A stretch of 64,000 nucleotides of DNA from Chloroflexus sp. Y-396-1 (GTDB lineage: Bacteria > Chloroflexota > Chloroflexia > Chloroflexales > Chloroflexaceae): assembly GCF_000516515.1 (NCBI RefSeq), contig NZ_KI911784.1, positions 3,132,881-3,196,880 on the forward strand. Direction: 5' to 3'. Shown here one piece after another: positions 32,715 to 42,717 of the stretch. The stretch's first letter is position 1; every line of letters starts with the position of its first letter. The notes below the pieces were generated by a model that ran no database searches, had not been told where the DNA came from, and saw only the letters and a list, made by a program, of their open reading frames with translations. The translations under genes and the position numbers were made by a program.

Positions 32715-35700
32715 ATGACAAATGCATCCCATATTGTGCTACCAGAGTGGATAACCCTGGCAACAATGATGATCGACACCCAACAGTTTTCAGATTTGCA
32801 AGCTACTGCCCTCTCTGCGTTGCGACTGGCTTTTCCGCATTATGATGTCGATCTTCAGTGGTCGTTTCAAGGTCGTCCACAGGAAATAAGCGATGGTGTC
32901 GTTCATCCGATCGCGGCTGACGAAGTCTATGGTTGGCTGACGATCCGCCCAGGTTCGTTGACGACCGGCGAGTTAGCGATCCTGAAGGTTATTGAGCGCC
33001 TGATCATTGCCGCTTATGATCGGGTGCGGCAGCGGATTGATCGGCAAGGTTGGCGACAGCGCCTCCAGATTGAGTTTGACACTTTGCGGGATTGTCATGA
33101 TCCTGACCTGATCTGCCGTCAGTTTGGGCAATTGATAGGTCAAATCGTGGGATGGCCGTTGCATATTGGGGTGGCCATCCCATTTCAACGTAGTGCCTGG
33201 ATTGAACAGATAGCCCACTATGATCCGCAAGAAGGAGGCTGTAGTTTATCCGGTCGGCGATTCTGGACGGCTGAGACCGATCTTAGTAGCATCGTGATGA
33301 AGCTGAGTATGCCGATCAGCTCAACCAGATACCTACACGACTGTGCCCATTATCAGGTTCGCCCACATGCCATCTGGCAGGACTCTGCTCCGGAGTATTG
33401 GTCAGGGGTTCCCATTCGTTTTGATGGTGAAACGGTAGGTATAACCTACGCATACACAATGACCCGATCAACCGTCGGCGAGCTGCAACAGCAGATCGTT
33501 AATGAAGGTCTGTACCTGATCAGTCAGTTATTGCGACCGATCCTCTTGCATCGGGAAGCAGAGCGTACGAGCCGTCAACAGCGGATGTGGCAAGAGTTGA
33601 TTGCTGCCGGTATGCAGATTTTTGATCCTGATCGGGCACTACAAGTGATGTTGGAGCGCAGTTGTCAGTTGCTGGATGTGCAAGTAGGTAGTCTGTTTAT
33701 CGTTGATGAACAGCAGAGCGAGTTGGTTCTTCGTTATGTGGCCGGTCAACATATGCAGCAATTGGTTGGCATGCGTCTGCCGATGACTCATGGCATTCTC
33801 GGTCAGTCGCTGGCGCTGGGTAAGCCTGTTATTGTCAACAATGCGGTCGGCGATCCACGACGCAGTTACCGGCTGGATCAGATAACCGGTCTAGCGTGCC
33901 ACAATCTGATCAGTATGCCGTTTACCTCACCGGCTGGTGTGCGCGCCTGCCTTCAATATATCAATCGCCAGGAAGCAGCACCGTTTATTGATGCTGATAT
34001 TGATCGTATCAATGCGATTGTTGCAGCTATGAGTCTGGTCATCGACCATGCTCAGCGCCTCACCCAGGTTGAAACAGGTATCATCTTGCATGCTCGTGAT
34101 CTTGATCGACGCAACGCTGACCTTCAATCGGTGTTAGCCCTTAGTCGTGACCTGTTGATCGAACGAACACCTGATCAGCTTTTTCTGCTGATTATCAACG
34201 CGATCTGTGAGCGGATACGGTTCCAGGCGGCAGCCCTGTTTGTAAATCGACGTGAAAGTAGTCTGCATCCGGCATTGGAGTGTGTTGTCGCCACGGATCG
34301 TCTCGCTAGTGAATTTCCCCTCGGTTTGCGTTTAGCTGCTAACCGACTTGATATGTTGGCTCACGAGTGGTCGCTTGGCGAGAACTGTTTTCTCCTCAAC
34401 CGGCGCAGTGCCAGTTTTGCTGCTTTGTTTGATGTACCAGCACCGGTACCAGAACAACTTATGGATTTTGGTACGACTCGGTGGAATGCCGATGATCTGC
34501 TCGTCGTGCTTCTGCGAGCGCCTGACCAGCGGGTTCAGGCGGTGTTGCTCCTCGATCAACCGCTCAATGGTCAACGTCCGTCATCTGATGACATCCGGGC
34601 GCTGATTATTTATGCCGGTATTGCCGGTTCGGCGATTGAGATTGCGCTCTTGCGACACCGTCAGCAACGTAGTTTGGAGCGTCTGACAGCGTTGAACGGC
34701 CTGGGTATGGTGATCAATTCGCAATCGTTGCCTGAGCCGCAGGTGTTGGCGATGACAATGCGCGGCATGCTTGAGATGGTCGATGGCAATTGGGCGCAGG
34801 TTGTGTTGTTTGATCCTGTTCAAGATACGCTGCGGTTCGATCAGTCTGTTGGCGTGACTATTCTTTCGCAAGATGCGGTTTTAGCCCTGGCCCGTCGGGC
34901 GTTGACGCAGCGGCGTCCGGTCTTTCGTTCAGCGACAACCGTTGCGCTGCCGCTCCGTGGTACCCAACAGCCAATTGGTGTGATCGTGATTGGCGGAGAG
35001 CACTCCCTCGATTCTACCGATATCGAGATGTTGATGCTTTACGTAACTCAGACGGCTATCGCTATCGAGAGTATGCGTTTACTTGAGGTGGTACGGCGCG
35101 CACGCGATAATCTGTCACGGGTTATGGCGGCGATTGAAGACGGGCTTATTCTCTACAGTGCTGACGGAACAATCGTCGTGACGAATGAGACCTTCTATCG
35201 TCTTGCGCAGACAAATGCATGGTCACCGCCATTGTTTCAGGTTGGCATGCTCCATATCGAACAGTTGATCACGCAATGGGCAGAGCAATGTCGTCTGGAA
35301 GCCGATACGGTTGCTTCGCTGTGCCGCTCGCTTTCTACTGCTGGCACGCAAGGTGAATTGCGAGGAAATGATAGGGTTTTTGCCTGGAAGGTAACATCGG
35401 CTGGTGATCTCGTTTCTGGTCGTATTCCTGCCTTTTTGTTAACGATTCGTGATGTAACTGAGGCAAAAAAGGTTGAGCAGTTGCGCGAAGACTTGACCCA
35501 TACCCTGGTACACGATTTTAAGAATCCGCTAACTGTTATCAAACTTTCCTTTGAGCGAATAGAACAGGAGTTAGGCGATCTCCTCACTGAACGCCAGAAA
35601 AAGGCTATTTTGATTGGTCAGAACAGCACGAATCGGCTAATTAACCAGGTTGGAATGATGCTTGATATTGGTCGGCTGGAAAGTGGTCAAATGCCACTTA

Positions 35701-36236
35701 AGCCGGGCCCGTTGCCGGTTGCCAGTATAATTGAGCAGATGACTGAGCGATTATCGATCCAGGCTCAAGAGAAGCAAGTCCAGATCGTTCATCGGATTGA
35801 TCCACAGGTGCGCTGGTTGTTTGCCGATTCTGATATTATCGCCCGTGTGTTCCAAAATTTGCTCGATAATGCGCTCAAATTCAGTGCTCAAGGCGATCTG
35901 ATTTCGCTTGAAGTTCAGGTAAAACCGGATCAGCGAGAACCACAGCTTGTTACCTTGTCTGATGAGTTAGCGGTTCTGATTCCAGGTGATCGGGTTGCCC
36001 ATATTGTTGTACGCGATCAGGGGCCAGGTATTCCTCCTGAAGATCAGGATTTTATCTTTACCCGCTTCAGTCAGGCTGGGCGTAAACGTAGTGAAGGTAG
36101 TGGGTTGGGCTTATTCTTCTGCCGGCTGGCAGTTGAGGCGCATCAAGGAATGATCTGGGTCGAAAGTTCGCCTGGTCAGGGCAGCGCATTTCATTTTACG
36201 CTGCCGCTGGCTGAAATCTGGTCTGGTGAACGCTAA
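32715..36236 (+). CDS. Large multi-GAF sensor histidine kinase
   Basis: An 1173-residue soluble kinase. An N-terminal region (~1-280) is of uncertain fold. GAF-like domains lie at about 285-450 (LLDVQVGSLFIVDEQQ), 470-640 and 650-780. A PAS-like domain follows (~795-910, VMAAIEDGLILYSADGTI). HisKA has His933 in an unusual VHDFKNPLTVI box, HATPase has VFQNLLDNALKFS, RDQGPGIPPED and GSGLGLFFCRL. There is no receiver and no adjacent regulator, so it is an orphan kinase. GGAG 8 nt before the ATG fixes the start. Its stop is 3 nt from the convergent SEC-C gene. Confidence 0.88.
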   Translation: MTNASHIVLPEWITLATMMIDTQQFSDLQATALSALRLAFPHYDVDLQWSFQGRPQEISDGVVHPIAADEVYGWLTIRPGSLTTGELAILKVIERLIIAAYDRVRQRIDRQGWRQRLQIEFDTLRDCHDPDLICRQFGQLIGQIVGWPLHIGVAIPFQRSAWIEQIAHYDPQEGGCSLSGRRFWTAETDLSSIVMKLSMPISSTRYLHDCAHYQVRPHAIWQDSAPEYWSGVPIRFDGETVGITYAYTMTRSTVGELQQQIVNEGLYLISQLLRPILLHREAERTSRQQRMWQELIAAGMQIFDPDRALQVMLERSCQLLDVQVGSLFIVDEQQSELVLRYVAGQHMQQLVGMRLPMTHGILGQSLALGKPVIVNNAVGDPRRSYRLDQITGLACHNLISMPFTSPAGVRACLQYINRQEAAPFIDADIDRINAIVAAMSLVIDHAQRLTQVETGIILHARDLDRRNADLQSVLALSRDLLIERTPDQLFLLIINAICERIRFQAAALFVNRRESSLHPALECVVATDRLASEFPLGLRLAANRLDMLAHEWSLGENCFLLNRRSASFAALFDVPAPVPEQLMDFGTTRWNADDLLVVLLRAPDQRVQAVLLLDQPLNGQRPSSDDIRALIIYAGIAGSAIEIALLRHRQQRSLERLTALNGLGMVINSQSLPEPQVLAMTMRGMLEMVDGNWAQVVLFDPVQDTLRFDQSVGVTILSQDAVLALARRALTQRRPVFRSATTVALPLRGTQQPIGVIVIGGEHSLDSTDIEMLMLYVTQTAIAIESMRLLEVVRRARDNLSRVMAAIEDGLILYSADGTIVVTNETFYRLAQTNAWSPPLFQVGMLHIEQLITQWAEQCRLEADTVASLCRSLSTAGTQGELRGNDRVFAWKVTSAGDLVSGRIPAFLLTIRDVTEAKKVEQLREDLTHTLVHDFKNPLTVIKLSFERIEQELGDLLTERQKKAILIGQNSTNRLINQVGMMLDIGRLESGQMPLKPGPLPVASIIEQMTERLSIQAQEKQVQIVHRIDPQVRWLFADSDIIARVFQNLLDNALKFSAQGDLISLEVQVKPDQREPQLVTLSDELAVLIPGDRVAHIVVRDQGPGIPPEDQDFIFTRFSQAGRKRSEGSGLGLFFCRLAVEAHQGMIWVESSPGQGSAFHFTLPLAEIWSGER

Positions 36237-36239
36237 CGG

Positions 36240-37079
36240 TCAGGCTCCGAGCAGGCGCTGACGGGTCTCTTCAATAAAACGCTGAATGCGATCAGGGTCG
36301 GGTTTATCTGTTGGCAACATTAGGACGAAATGACTGAATATTTCTGAACGCTCGCGTAACAGGTCTAGCCAGCCGGCCTCTGGTCGTTCACGTCGTAACG
36401 CCTCCAGATGAAGGTTTGCGAATGTCTGAATCGGCTCGGCGGTATCGGGCGTGAGATGAGCGGCAGGGCCGGCAAGGTAGTAATTCGGTGTTGTTTGGCC
36501 GAGTGGTGTATCGACCGGTACCAGATGACCGACAATGACCTCATTGAGTTCCAGTCGCAGTGAGGCATGGCTGTCGGCCAATGGCACGGCTTCATCATGT
36601 AGTAAGTCGCGCAGACTGGCGCCGGCATTCGGATGAAGTTTCTCGACGCGATAAGGTCGTAATCTGACATCAACCCAGGTCGGTAAGAGTTGACGTTCAA
36701 GTGGGGAAAGATCGCTCTCTGCTGTCTGAGCTGCCAGACGTTCGACAAGGGTTTTCCCGTCAGGTTGTCGATAATCAAATGCAAACCACACTATAAACCG
36801 GTCGGCGCTGTAGCTTTCACGCTGGTTTAGTTCGGCCAGTTGCGCAAACTGGTAACGTTGTTGCCAGTAACGATCAAAGGCATTTTGCAGGTCAGTAGCG
36901 TCAGCAGTGGACGCCATCGCCAGGATGCGTTGTAAGAGTTGATCTTGCGCATTCCGCAATCGTAGTTGCTGACTGCGCCACTCTTCTTCAATCCGTAAAT
37001 GGCAATCTTTGTATTTGCGGCCACTACCGCAGTGGCAAGGATCATTTCGCCCTAACTTTCGCGTCTTTATTTGGTTCAT
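36240..37079 (-). CDS. SEC-C motif protein
   Basis: A 279-residue protein whose N terminus is a SEC-C zinc-binding motif, GRNDPCHCGSGRKYKDCH (Cys-x-Cys-x8-Cys-His). SEC-C modules occur on SecA and on many stand-alone proteins, where they bind zinc and mediate protein contacts. The remainder has no motif I recognise. It is the last gene of a minus-strand run after the FGE-like gene (19-nt gap), and its end nearly abuts the convergent kinase gene. Confidence 0.8.
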   Translation of the reverse strand: MNQIKTRKLGRNDPCHCGSGRKYKDCHLRIEEEWRSQQLRLRNAQDQLLQRILAMASTADATDLQNAFDRYWQQRYQFAQLAELNQRESYSADRFIVWFAFDYRQPDGKTLVERLAAQTAESDLSPLERQLLPTWVDVRLRPYRVEKLHPNAGASLRDLLHDEAVPLADSHASLRLELNEVIVGHLVPVDTPLGQTTPNYYLAGPAAHLTPDTAEPIQTFANLHLEALRRERPEAGWLDLLRERSEIFSHFVLMLPTDKPDPDRIQRFIEETRQRLLGA

Positions 37080-37098
37080 TTGCGTCTAACTCCTTACG

Positions 37099-37908
37099 CT
37101 ATTCCAGTTTCAAAGCGAGCCGTATGCCTAGAAACTGATTACGCATCGTGGGTTGGAGGCGGAAACGACAGGCACAGCGTGCATACCCTTGTGGATTGGC
37201 GTAACATCCACCGCGCAAAATACGTCGTCCTTGAGCAGTTGGATCTTCGCGGCCATCGTTTGGCCGATACGGGTATGGCCGATCAAGCGAGGAAGTCCAT
37301 TCCCAAACATTACCAGCCATGTCCTCGACCCCGTAGGGACTGCGTCCGTCAGGATAGGCGCCTGGAGGGTTAGGAGCAAACCTACCACTCTCGCGTGTAT
37401 TGGCGTAGTCGGGATGAAACGTTTCGCCCCATGGGAAGCGACGGCCATCACTGCCACGCGCTGCGTGCTCCCATTCAGCCTCAGTCGGCAGGCGGAAACG
37501 AAGGGTGGACGGTGGTGTAACTGGTTGGCCGCTCGGATCGATCAGGTGAACAGAGCAATCTGGTTGTTGATTCAGCCAGGTGCAGAAGGCTTGCGCTTCA
37601 TACCAGTTGACATCGGTGACCGGCAGTGCCAGTAATTCGGGCGGTGGAGTTGGGCCGTGCCAGAGTGGTGGCGGTGGCACAGCGCCAGCCGCAACCGCCT
37701 GTGCGTAGAGCGCATTGCTGACCGGTGTTTGGGCGATGGCAAATGCTGGTAGCGATAGTTCATGCTGCGGCGTCTCTTCGCGGTAGCTTTCGCGGGTACC
37801 ACCATAGCGACGGGCAAGGTCGTTCAATTCCTGGATCGGTGTGCCCATGCGAAAGGTGCGGGCCGGGATGTAGATCATAACCGGTAATAATGCGGTCAAG
37901 GTGGTCAT
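37099..37908 (-). CDS. SUMF1/FGE-like domain protein
   Basis: A 269-residue protein covering one formylglycine-generating-enzyme-type fold. It has MIYIPARTFRMGTP, HELSLPAFAIAQTPVSNALYA, PVTDVNWYEAQAFCTWLN, RFRLPTEAEWEHAARG, DMAGNVWEWTSSL and RRILRGGCYAN. The fold is used by sulfatase-modifying FGEs, EgtB-type enzymes and many proteins of unknown activity. Cys occurs in RGGC and ARCACRF near the end, but I cannot confirm the FGE Cys pair. No sulfatase is nearby. The start overlaps the upstream gene as ATGA, so translation is coupled. Confidence 0.83.
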   Translation of the reverse strand: MTTLTALLPVMIYIPARTFRMGTPIQELNDLARRYGGTRESYREETPQHELSLPAFAIAQTPVSNALYAQAVAAGAVPPPPLWHGPTPPPELLALPVTDVNWYEAQAFCTWLNQQPDCSVHLIDPSGQPVTPPSTLRFRLPTEAEWEHAARGSDGRRFPWGETFHPDYANTRESGRFAPNPPGAYPDGRSPYGVEDMAGNVWEWTSSLDRPYPYRPNDGREDPTAQGRRILRGGCYANPQGYARCACRFRLQPTMRNQFLGIRLALKLE

Positions 37909-38513
37909 CGTTGGTAAATCCGATTGAGTCGATCCAGCTCTCGCCGGTAGATTGTCTCGGCAAAATGTTCAATGGCACTTACGTTTTGCAGCGCTTCGTA
38001 ACCACGTTGCAGAAACGAGTGTATCTGACCAATGCCGACCAGGTGTGCGACAACATGCGAACGGCGGAGCGCCAGCCCTAGAATATGAGAGCGTGAAAGA
38101 CGAAAAACGTTGTATAACGTCGTCCTTACCAACGTGAGTTGCCGTAAACGCTCGTCGTACTTGTCGGCAATCCGGTAGAAGTGTTCATAGGTAATTTCGT
38201 CGAAATCGGTCCCTACATTCGCCTGCCACATACGTCGGGCCAGGTCCTCATCGAGTTGATTCGTGAGGTCGAGTAATTCTAACACTTCTTCCAGATCGCG
38301 TAGATGGACACCTGGTAGCAAACCGATGAAGTGTTGCAAGCGGCGCCCTTCCTGGTCGCGTTGGCTAAAATCACGTGGGCCATAGATATCGTTGAAGAAA
38401 AATTCGCCTAACGGTTCGTACACCGGCACTTCGGCCAGATCACGGTAATCGCGCCGCAGTCGGTTCGATTGAAAGATTTGGAGTGCGAGACGATACTGAC
38501 GGAGCGTACTCAT
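37905..38513 (-). CDS. Small protein resembling the FFLEE-motif family
   Basis: A 202-residue, mostly helical protein. The stretch EFFFNDIYGPRDFSQRD resembles the FFLEE-motif proteins (aromatic-rich FF, then YGPxDFxxRD), and the remainder is helical and rich in Arg and Leu. Function is unknown. The ATG at 38513 overlaps the upstream TPR-gene stop as ATGA, and its own stop overlaps the FGE-like start as ATGA, so the three are translated as a coupled set. The family match is recalled from the motif only. Confidence 0.65.
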   Translation of the reverse strand: MSTLRQYRLALQIFQSNRLRRDYRDLAEVPVYEPLGEFFFNDIYGPRDFSQRDQEGRRLQHFIGLLPGVHLRDLEEVLELLDLTNQLDEDLARRMWQANVGTDFDEITYEHFYRIADKYDERLRQLTLVRTTLYNVFRLSRSHILGLALRRSHVVAHLVGIGQIHSFLQRGYEALQNVSAIEHFAETIYRRELDRLNRIYQR

Positions 38514-41500
38514 GGCAAGCGTTCGATTTGGGCAAGAGCACGTTGTCCCCATTCACTGGTGGGTTCGCGGCTAATCAGTGTCTGGTAGGCGTTACGGGCC
38601 GCAGTAAAGTCAGCCTGATCTTCTGCGATCAGTCCACTATAGAAAATCGCTTCACTGTAGTCTGGGTTGAGGGTAATCGCTTTTTGGATGGCCTGCAATG
38701 CGCTTTCGGTGCGTCCTTGCGCGTAATAGGCTCGACCTAGCCAGTAGTGGGCTTCGGGAAAATTGTTCTGCAGCGCGATAGCCCGATTGAGGTCACGTAT
38801 CGCCAGATCAAGATCACCATCACGGATGGCGAGAAGCGCCCGTCGATAGAAGCTCTCGGCGATGCGATCATTGGCGCCGATGGCGGCATCGAAGGCGGCG
38901 CGTGCTTCAGCGAAACGTCCGGCCTCTTGCAGTAATTTGCCTCGGAAGAGATGAGCTTCAGCGTAGTTGCTTTTTTGCTGGATAGCCTGTTCTACCGTTT
39001 GTAGTGCCTCTTCACTACGACCGAGAGCGTACTGGGTTTGGGCCAATCCTAATAGAGCCTCCGGATATTGTGGTTGCAGTTCCAGGGCGCGTTGATACGT
39101 AGCTAATGCGCGGGTAAGATTTCCGCTGCGCAAGAGTGCTTCACCAAGCCAGAATTGGGCGGTGGCACTGTCACTACCGCCCGGCAGCGCCGCAGCAGTT
39201 TCAAAGTAAGCTAGGGCAACGCCCCAATTTCCTCTAGCGCTTGCAATTTCGCCCAGCCCAATATGCGCGGCGATGGATTGTGGATCAGTGGCGATAGCCT
39301 GCTGATACGATTGCTCGGCGGCGGTCAGGTCGTTGCGACGGCGTGCAACCTCGGCCAAAGTCAGGAGTGCATTTACCTGGGCAGTGATCGCTTCGGGATC
39401 GGTGCGGTTAGCGACCAGATTCAACGTGCGCTGCGCGGTTTGCGTTGCGGCTTCAAGCCTATTCCCAACCAGATAAGCACGGGCTAAAAGCTGGTGGGCT
39501 GTTGCCGAATTGGGATCGAGCGCCAGTGCACGTTCCAGAGCCTGGATGGCAACTGGTGCTGCATTCCCCCCGATGGCAGCCTGGCCGATGATGAGTAATC
39601 GGTCGAGATCGTTTATTCCCTGTCCAAGGGCAATCCGATATTGCTCGAGTGCCCGCTGTGGTTGATTAAGAGGTCCCTCGTACAATTCGGCTAGCCGCAA
39701 ACGCGCATCAAGATTGCGCTCATCAAAGGCCAGGGCATCGCGGAGCATACGTTCAGCAGATTGGATATCGCCTAAGCGAATGTAGGTCTCGCCTAACTCA
39801 AAGGCGGCAACCGTTGAGCGGGGATCAAGCGTGAGAGCATCACGGTAGACTTCAGCAGCTTCTTCGGCGTAGCCAGCATCGTTGTAGAGGCGAGCCAGTT
39901 CAATGGCTGCTTCTGCATATTCTACTGCCAGCGGAACCAGGAGCCGTTCGGCTTCAGCAAAACCACTGGCGCCACTAAGCCGGAGGGCGCGGGCCAGATG
40001 TACAACGGTGTATGGTGTCTTTTGCCATTCTACCAGCGCCCGCCAGTGCTGGATGGCTGTTGGCCAATCACGTTCCCGTTCGGCCACACGCGCCAGCATC
40101 AAATGAGCCGGAAAGAACTGATTGTTCCGTTCGAGTGCTTGCCGTAACCACTCTTTTGCGCTAGCCTGATCGTTACGGACGAGGGCAACCATGCCGATAC
40201 CGGCGTAGCCGTCGGGTAGTTGCGGAGCAAGGTCAATAACTCGCCGGTAACTCTGGATGGCTTCGTCATACTGCTCGTTGATCCGGAATGCAAAACCGAG
40301 CGCCAACAGCGTCAGGACATCATCAGGTTGTTGTTCGCGCAATCGTTGTAAGGTTGTAATACTCGGGTTAGCATTTCCCCCCGTACCAAAAAGGGCGGCT
40401 ATCATTTGATCGATCGGCCCTGGTTTGGTACGCCCTTCAACCGTCTGTACAGCCGCTTCAACCAGCGCTAATACCAGTTTCTGGCGTCGCAATATCTCTT
40501 CGCTCCGCTCGGCCTGACCGGTTGCCATCAGACCGTTACCGGGAAAGATTGCGGCGTCGCCGGTGGCTCGTTGGCGCCACAGATTGATAGCTCGCGTGCT
40601 GTGTTCAGTTGCGGTACGCAGTTGATCGCGTATTCGGCGTAGATCGTTCGCCGATGGAAGTGGATTCGCTGCTTCGAGTGCCCAGTAGAGCGGGCCGGTC
40701 AAGGGTAAGTGCGTTTCGAGGTCGGCTAAGGCACGTTCTTCAAGAAACACGGCGGTCAGGCGTGACTCATACGCTGCCAGGAAAGTGTACGGTACTCGTC
40801 CTGTAGTTGCTGTCTTTGCCGATTCAAATCGTGCCAACGCGGCCTGCGCGTCGGTGATGCGCCCACTGTCGCGATAGGCGGTGGCGAGTAGCAACTCAAG
40901 TTCTGGGTTGATTGGTAACAGGTTACGCGCCTGTTCGAGATCAGACACTGCATCGCGGGCACGCTGTTCACGCAATGCCCACAATGCAAGGTTGACCCGC
41001 AATTGACCAAGGTCACGACCATCGAGCAGGTCGATAGCTTCGGCAAAATAGCGCGGTGCATCTGCGCTGCCGGCATCCAACAGGATCGCACCGAGATTAT
41101 TGGTCAAGAGGGCGCGGTCACCATTGGCAATATTGATCGCCGCCTGATATTCGGTTGCAGCACCGCTGTACCATCCCCTTGCCCATAGGAGATTACCCCG
41201 CAGGACATGCAACAAAAGTGGATTCACCTGGGGCGCGTTCTCAACCAGGCGTTGGAGCTGATCAACTGCCAGGTCTGCTTCGCCATGATGATAAGCGGCT
41301 AACGCCAAGAGATACGGTACTAACGTGGTCTGACCATTTATTGGATCGGTACTGATGATAAACTGGTTTGGCAGCGCAAAGCGCATCTTAAAGCCGTACC
41401 AGGTCTGACTCACGTCAATGTTGTGAGGGGTGTAAATAATCTCGGGACGCAGACTTAAGCTGTCGAGCCGCCCACCAGCAATGACTGAACCGCTCACGAG

Positions 41501-41851
41501 GAGGTCGGCGTTTAATCGTTGAGCGAGCGCGAGCGCTTCAGCACCGTTGGCCGGTCGAGTTTCGGTCAGGATGATATGGATGAGATTGCCCCCTTGGGCC
41601 TGTAGTTGTCGGGTAAGCGCACTGGCAATCTGACTACCGGTACGACCATCCTGATCGGTGAATGGGGTGATCACAATCACGAAACGCGGATCGGTGGGTC
41701 GAAAGATAAGAAAGAGAACGAATCCAAGCACGATGGCTACCAGTGCGAGCAACAGCCAGCGTAGGCGGGAGCGTCGCAGTGGTGAAGTTTGGTCTGACAC
41801 CCGTTCTGTAGAAGATGGTTCTGAGTCCTTCCGTTGCCATGGCCATCGCAT
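38510..41851 (-). CDS. Large membrane-anchored TPR protein
   Basis: An 1113-residue protein. One transmembrane helix near residues 28-50 (WLLLALVAIVLGFVLFLIF) is followed by a ~100-residue domain with an alternating beta/alpha look (FVIVITPFTDQDGRTGSQIA ... ADLLVSGSVIAGG), reminiscent of FlgO/TolB-N-like modules. The rest is a long TPR solenoid, some 20 or more 34-residue repeats (for example SFYRRALLAIRDGDLDLAI, NFPEAHYWLGRAYYAQGR). A scaffolding role is inferred. ATG 41851 has AAGGAG at good spacing. It leads the four-gene cluster. Confidence 0.85.
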   Translation of the reverse strand: MRWPWQRKDSEPSSTERVSDQTSPLRRSRLRWLLLALVAIVLGFVLFLIFRPTDPRFVIVITPFTDQDGRTGSQIASALTRQLQAQGGNLIHIILTETRPANGAEALALAQRLNADLLVSGSVIAGGRLDSLSLRPEIIYTPHNIDVSQTWYGFKMRFALPNQFIISTDPINGQTTLVPYLLALAAYHHGEADLAVDQLQRLVENAPQVNPLLLHVLRGNLLWARGWYSGAATEYQAAINIANGDRALLTNNLGAILLDAGSADAPRYFAEAIDLLDGRDLGQLRVNLALWALREQRARDAVSDLEQARNLLPINPELELLLATAYRDSGRITDAQAALARFESAKTATTGRVPYTFLAAYESRLTAVFLEERALADLETHLPLTGPLYWALEAANPLPSANDLRRIRDQLRTATEHSTRAINLWRQRATGDAAIFPGNGLMATGQAERSEEILRRQKLVLALVEAAVQTVEGRTKPGPIDQMIAALFGTGGNANPSITTLQRLREQQPDDVLTLLALGFAFRINEQYDEAIQSYRRVIDLAPQLPDGYAGIGMVALVRNDQASAKEWLRQALERNNQFFPAHLMLARVAERERDWPTAIQHWRALVEWQKTPYTVVHLARALRLSGASGFAEAERLLVPLAVEYAEAAIELARLYNDAGYAEEAAEVYRDALTLDPRSTVAAFELGETYIRLGDIQSAERMLRDALAFDERNLDARLRLAELYEGPLNQPQRALEQYRIALGQGINDLDRLLIIGQAAIGGNAAPVAIQALERALALDPNSATAHQLLARAYLVGNRLEAATQTAQRTLNLVANRTDPEAITAQVNALLTLAEVARRRNDLTAAEQSYQQAIATDPQSIAAHIGLGEIASARGNWGVALAYFETAAALPGGSDSATAQFWLGEALLRSGNLTRALATYQRALELQPQYPEALLGLAQTQYALGRSEEALQTVEQAIQQKSNYAEAHLFRGKLLQEAGRFAEARAAFDAAIGANDRIAESFYRRALLAIRDGDLDLAIRDLNRAIALQNNFPEAHYWLGRAYYAQGRTESALQAIQKAITLNPDYSEAIFYSGLIAEDQADFTAARNAYQTLISREPTSEWGQRALAQIERLP

Positions 41852-41889
41852 AGATCCGCTCCTTACCACTGTCGGTCATACCAGCTCCT

Positions 41890-41917
41890 ATTGTAAGCAG
41901 TTTGGAGGATATTTCAA
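41890..41917 (-). promoter_or_regulatory. Promoter of the TPR-FGE-SEC-C cluster
   Basis: Minus strand TTGAAA (41912-41917), 16-bp spacer, TACAAT (41890-41895), about 38 bp before the TPR start. Confidence 0.6.
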
Positions 41918-42398
41918 GCTGTAATGGTGGGGATGACACGACGGTGAGCAGATAGAATAGCTTACAGCGTCGGACGAAAGTGTCCGGGGTTTGTCATACT
42001 ATTTTCTGTAGTGCATTTAAGCAGATATTTGATGGCGTATGTGGGAAGAGGTAACGTATCTGTTATCCATATCCACCAGTACAATAGCCATGGGATGCGT
42101 CTGATGGCCGCGATGCGAGGTGAGCAGCGTGGACATAGTTGATGGCAGGTAGACGGGTCCCACCGGTAGGGGCGTAGCGCCGTCGTGCCCCTACCCGGGA
42201 TTCCGTCCGCGCTAGGTCGGTCTTCCATTGTGTGGGAGCCATTAACGGGTTTCATCCGCCTTGGACGTGACGACAAGATATTCGGATAGGCACTTATTGC
42301 TGCGCCTATTGATCTATGGTGGTTCACGATGCCACCAGGGGAATGGCGCTACTCACCGATGATGCCCATCACTCGTTACGGGGGTAATCCTTCACGCT

Positions 42399-42690
42399 CT
42401 CAGAACCTGATCAAAAACTTCTCATCATGCACCTGCCGTGCCCGTGCGACTATTGCGCGAGAGTTTCCAGCGTTCTTTCGCTCAGTCCCGCGTTCCCCCT
42501 TCCTCTCCCCCACGGGGAGAGGAAGGGGGCCAGGGGGAAGGTGAGGGCCGCCAGGCGTACTCCGCAACACAGGCTCTGAAACCATTGCAATCCTGTTCCA
42601 GCGCGTCGTGGAGATGTATGCCCCGCAGCGTTCCCCTGACCATTATGGTGATGTCGTGGTCGAGCCTCAGCAAAAGTCCAGGTTCTTGAT
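42399..42690. repeat. Dispersed element B, compact copy
   Basis: About 290 bp with the same flanks as the 28-kb copy (cctgatcaaaaacttctcat, ccgtgcccgtgcgactattg, then gcgtactccgcaacacaggc and cagcgttcccctgaccatta). Its core has a single hairpin (ccttcctctcccccacgggg) in place of the tandem array. Confidence 0.75.
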
Positions 42691-42717
42691 CATGCTCTAT
42701 AAAAGCACATCGGTTAG

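Larger units (their letters stand above)
41852..42717. other. Intergenic region with palindromes and element B
   Basis: This 0.87-kb gap contains the cluster promoter, a hairpin GGTAGGGGC/GCCCCTACC (42165-42195), and one compact copy of dispersed element B (42399-42690). No gene is supported. Confidence 0.65.

Noticed and set aside
36240-37079. SEC-C protein as a SecA fragment
   Set aside because: The SEC-C motif is at the N terminus and no SecA ATPase motifs follow, so it is a stand-alone SEC-C protein rather than a broken secA.
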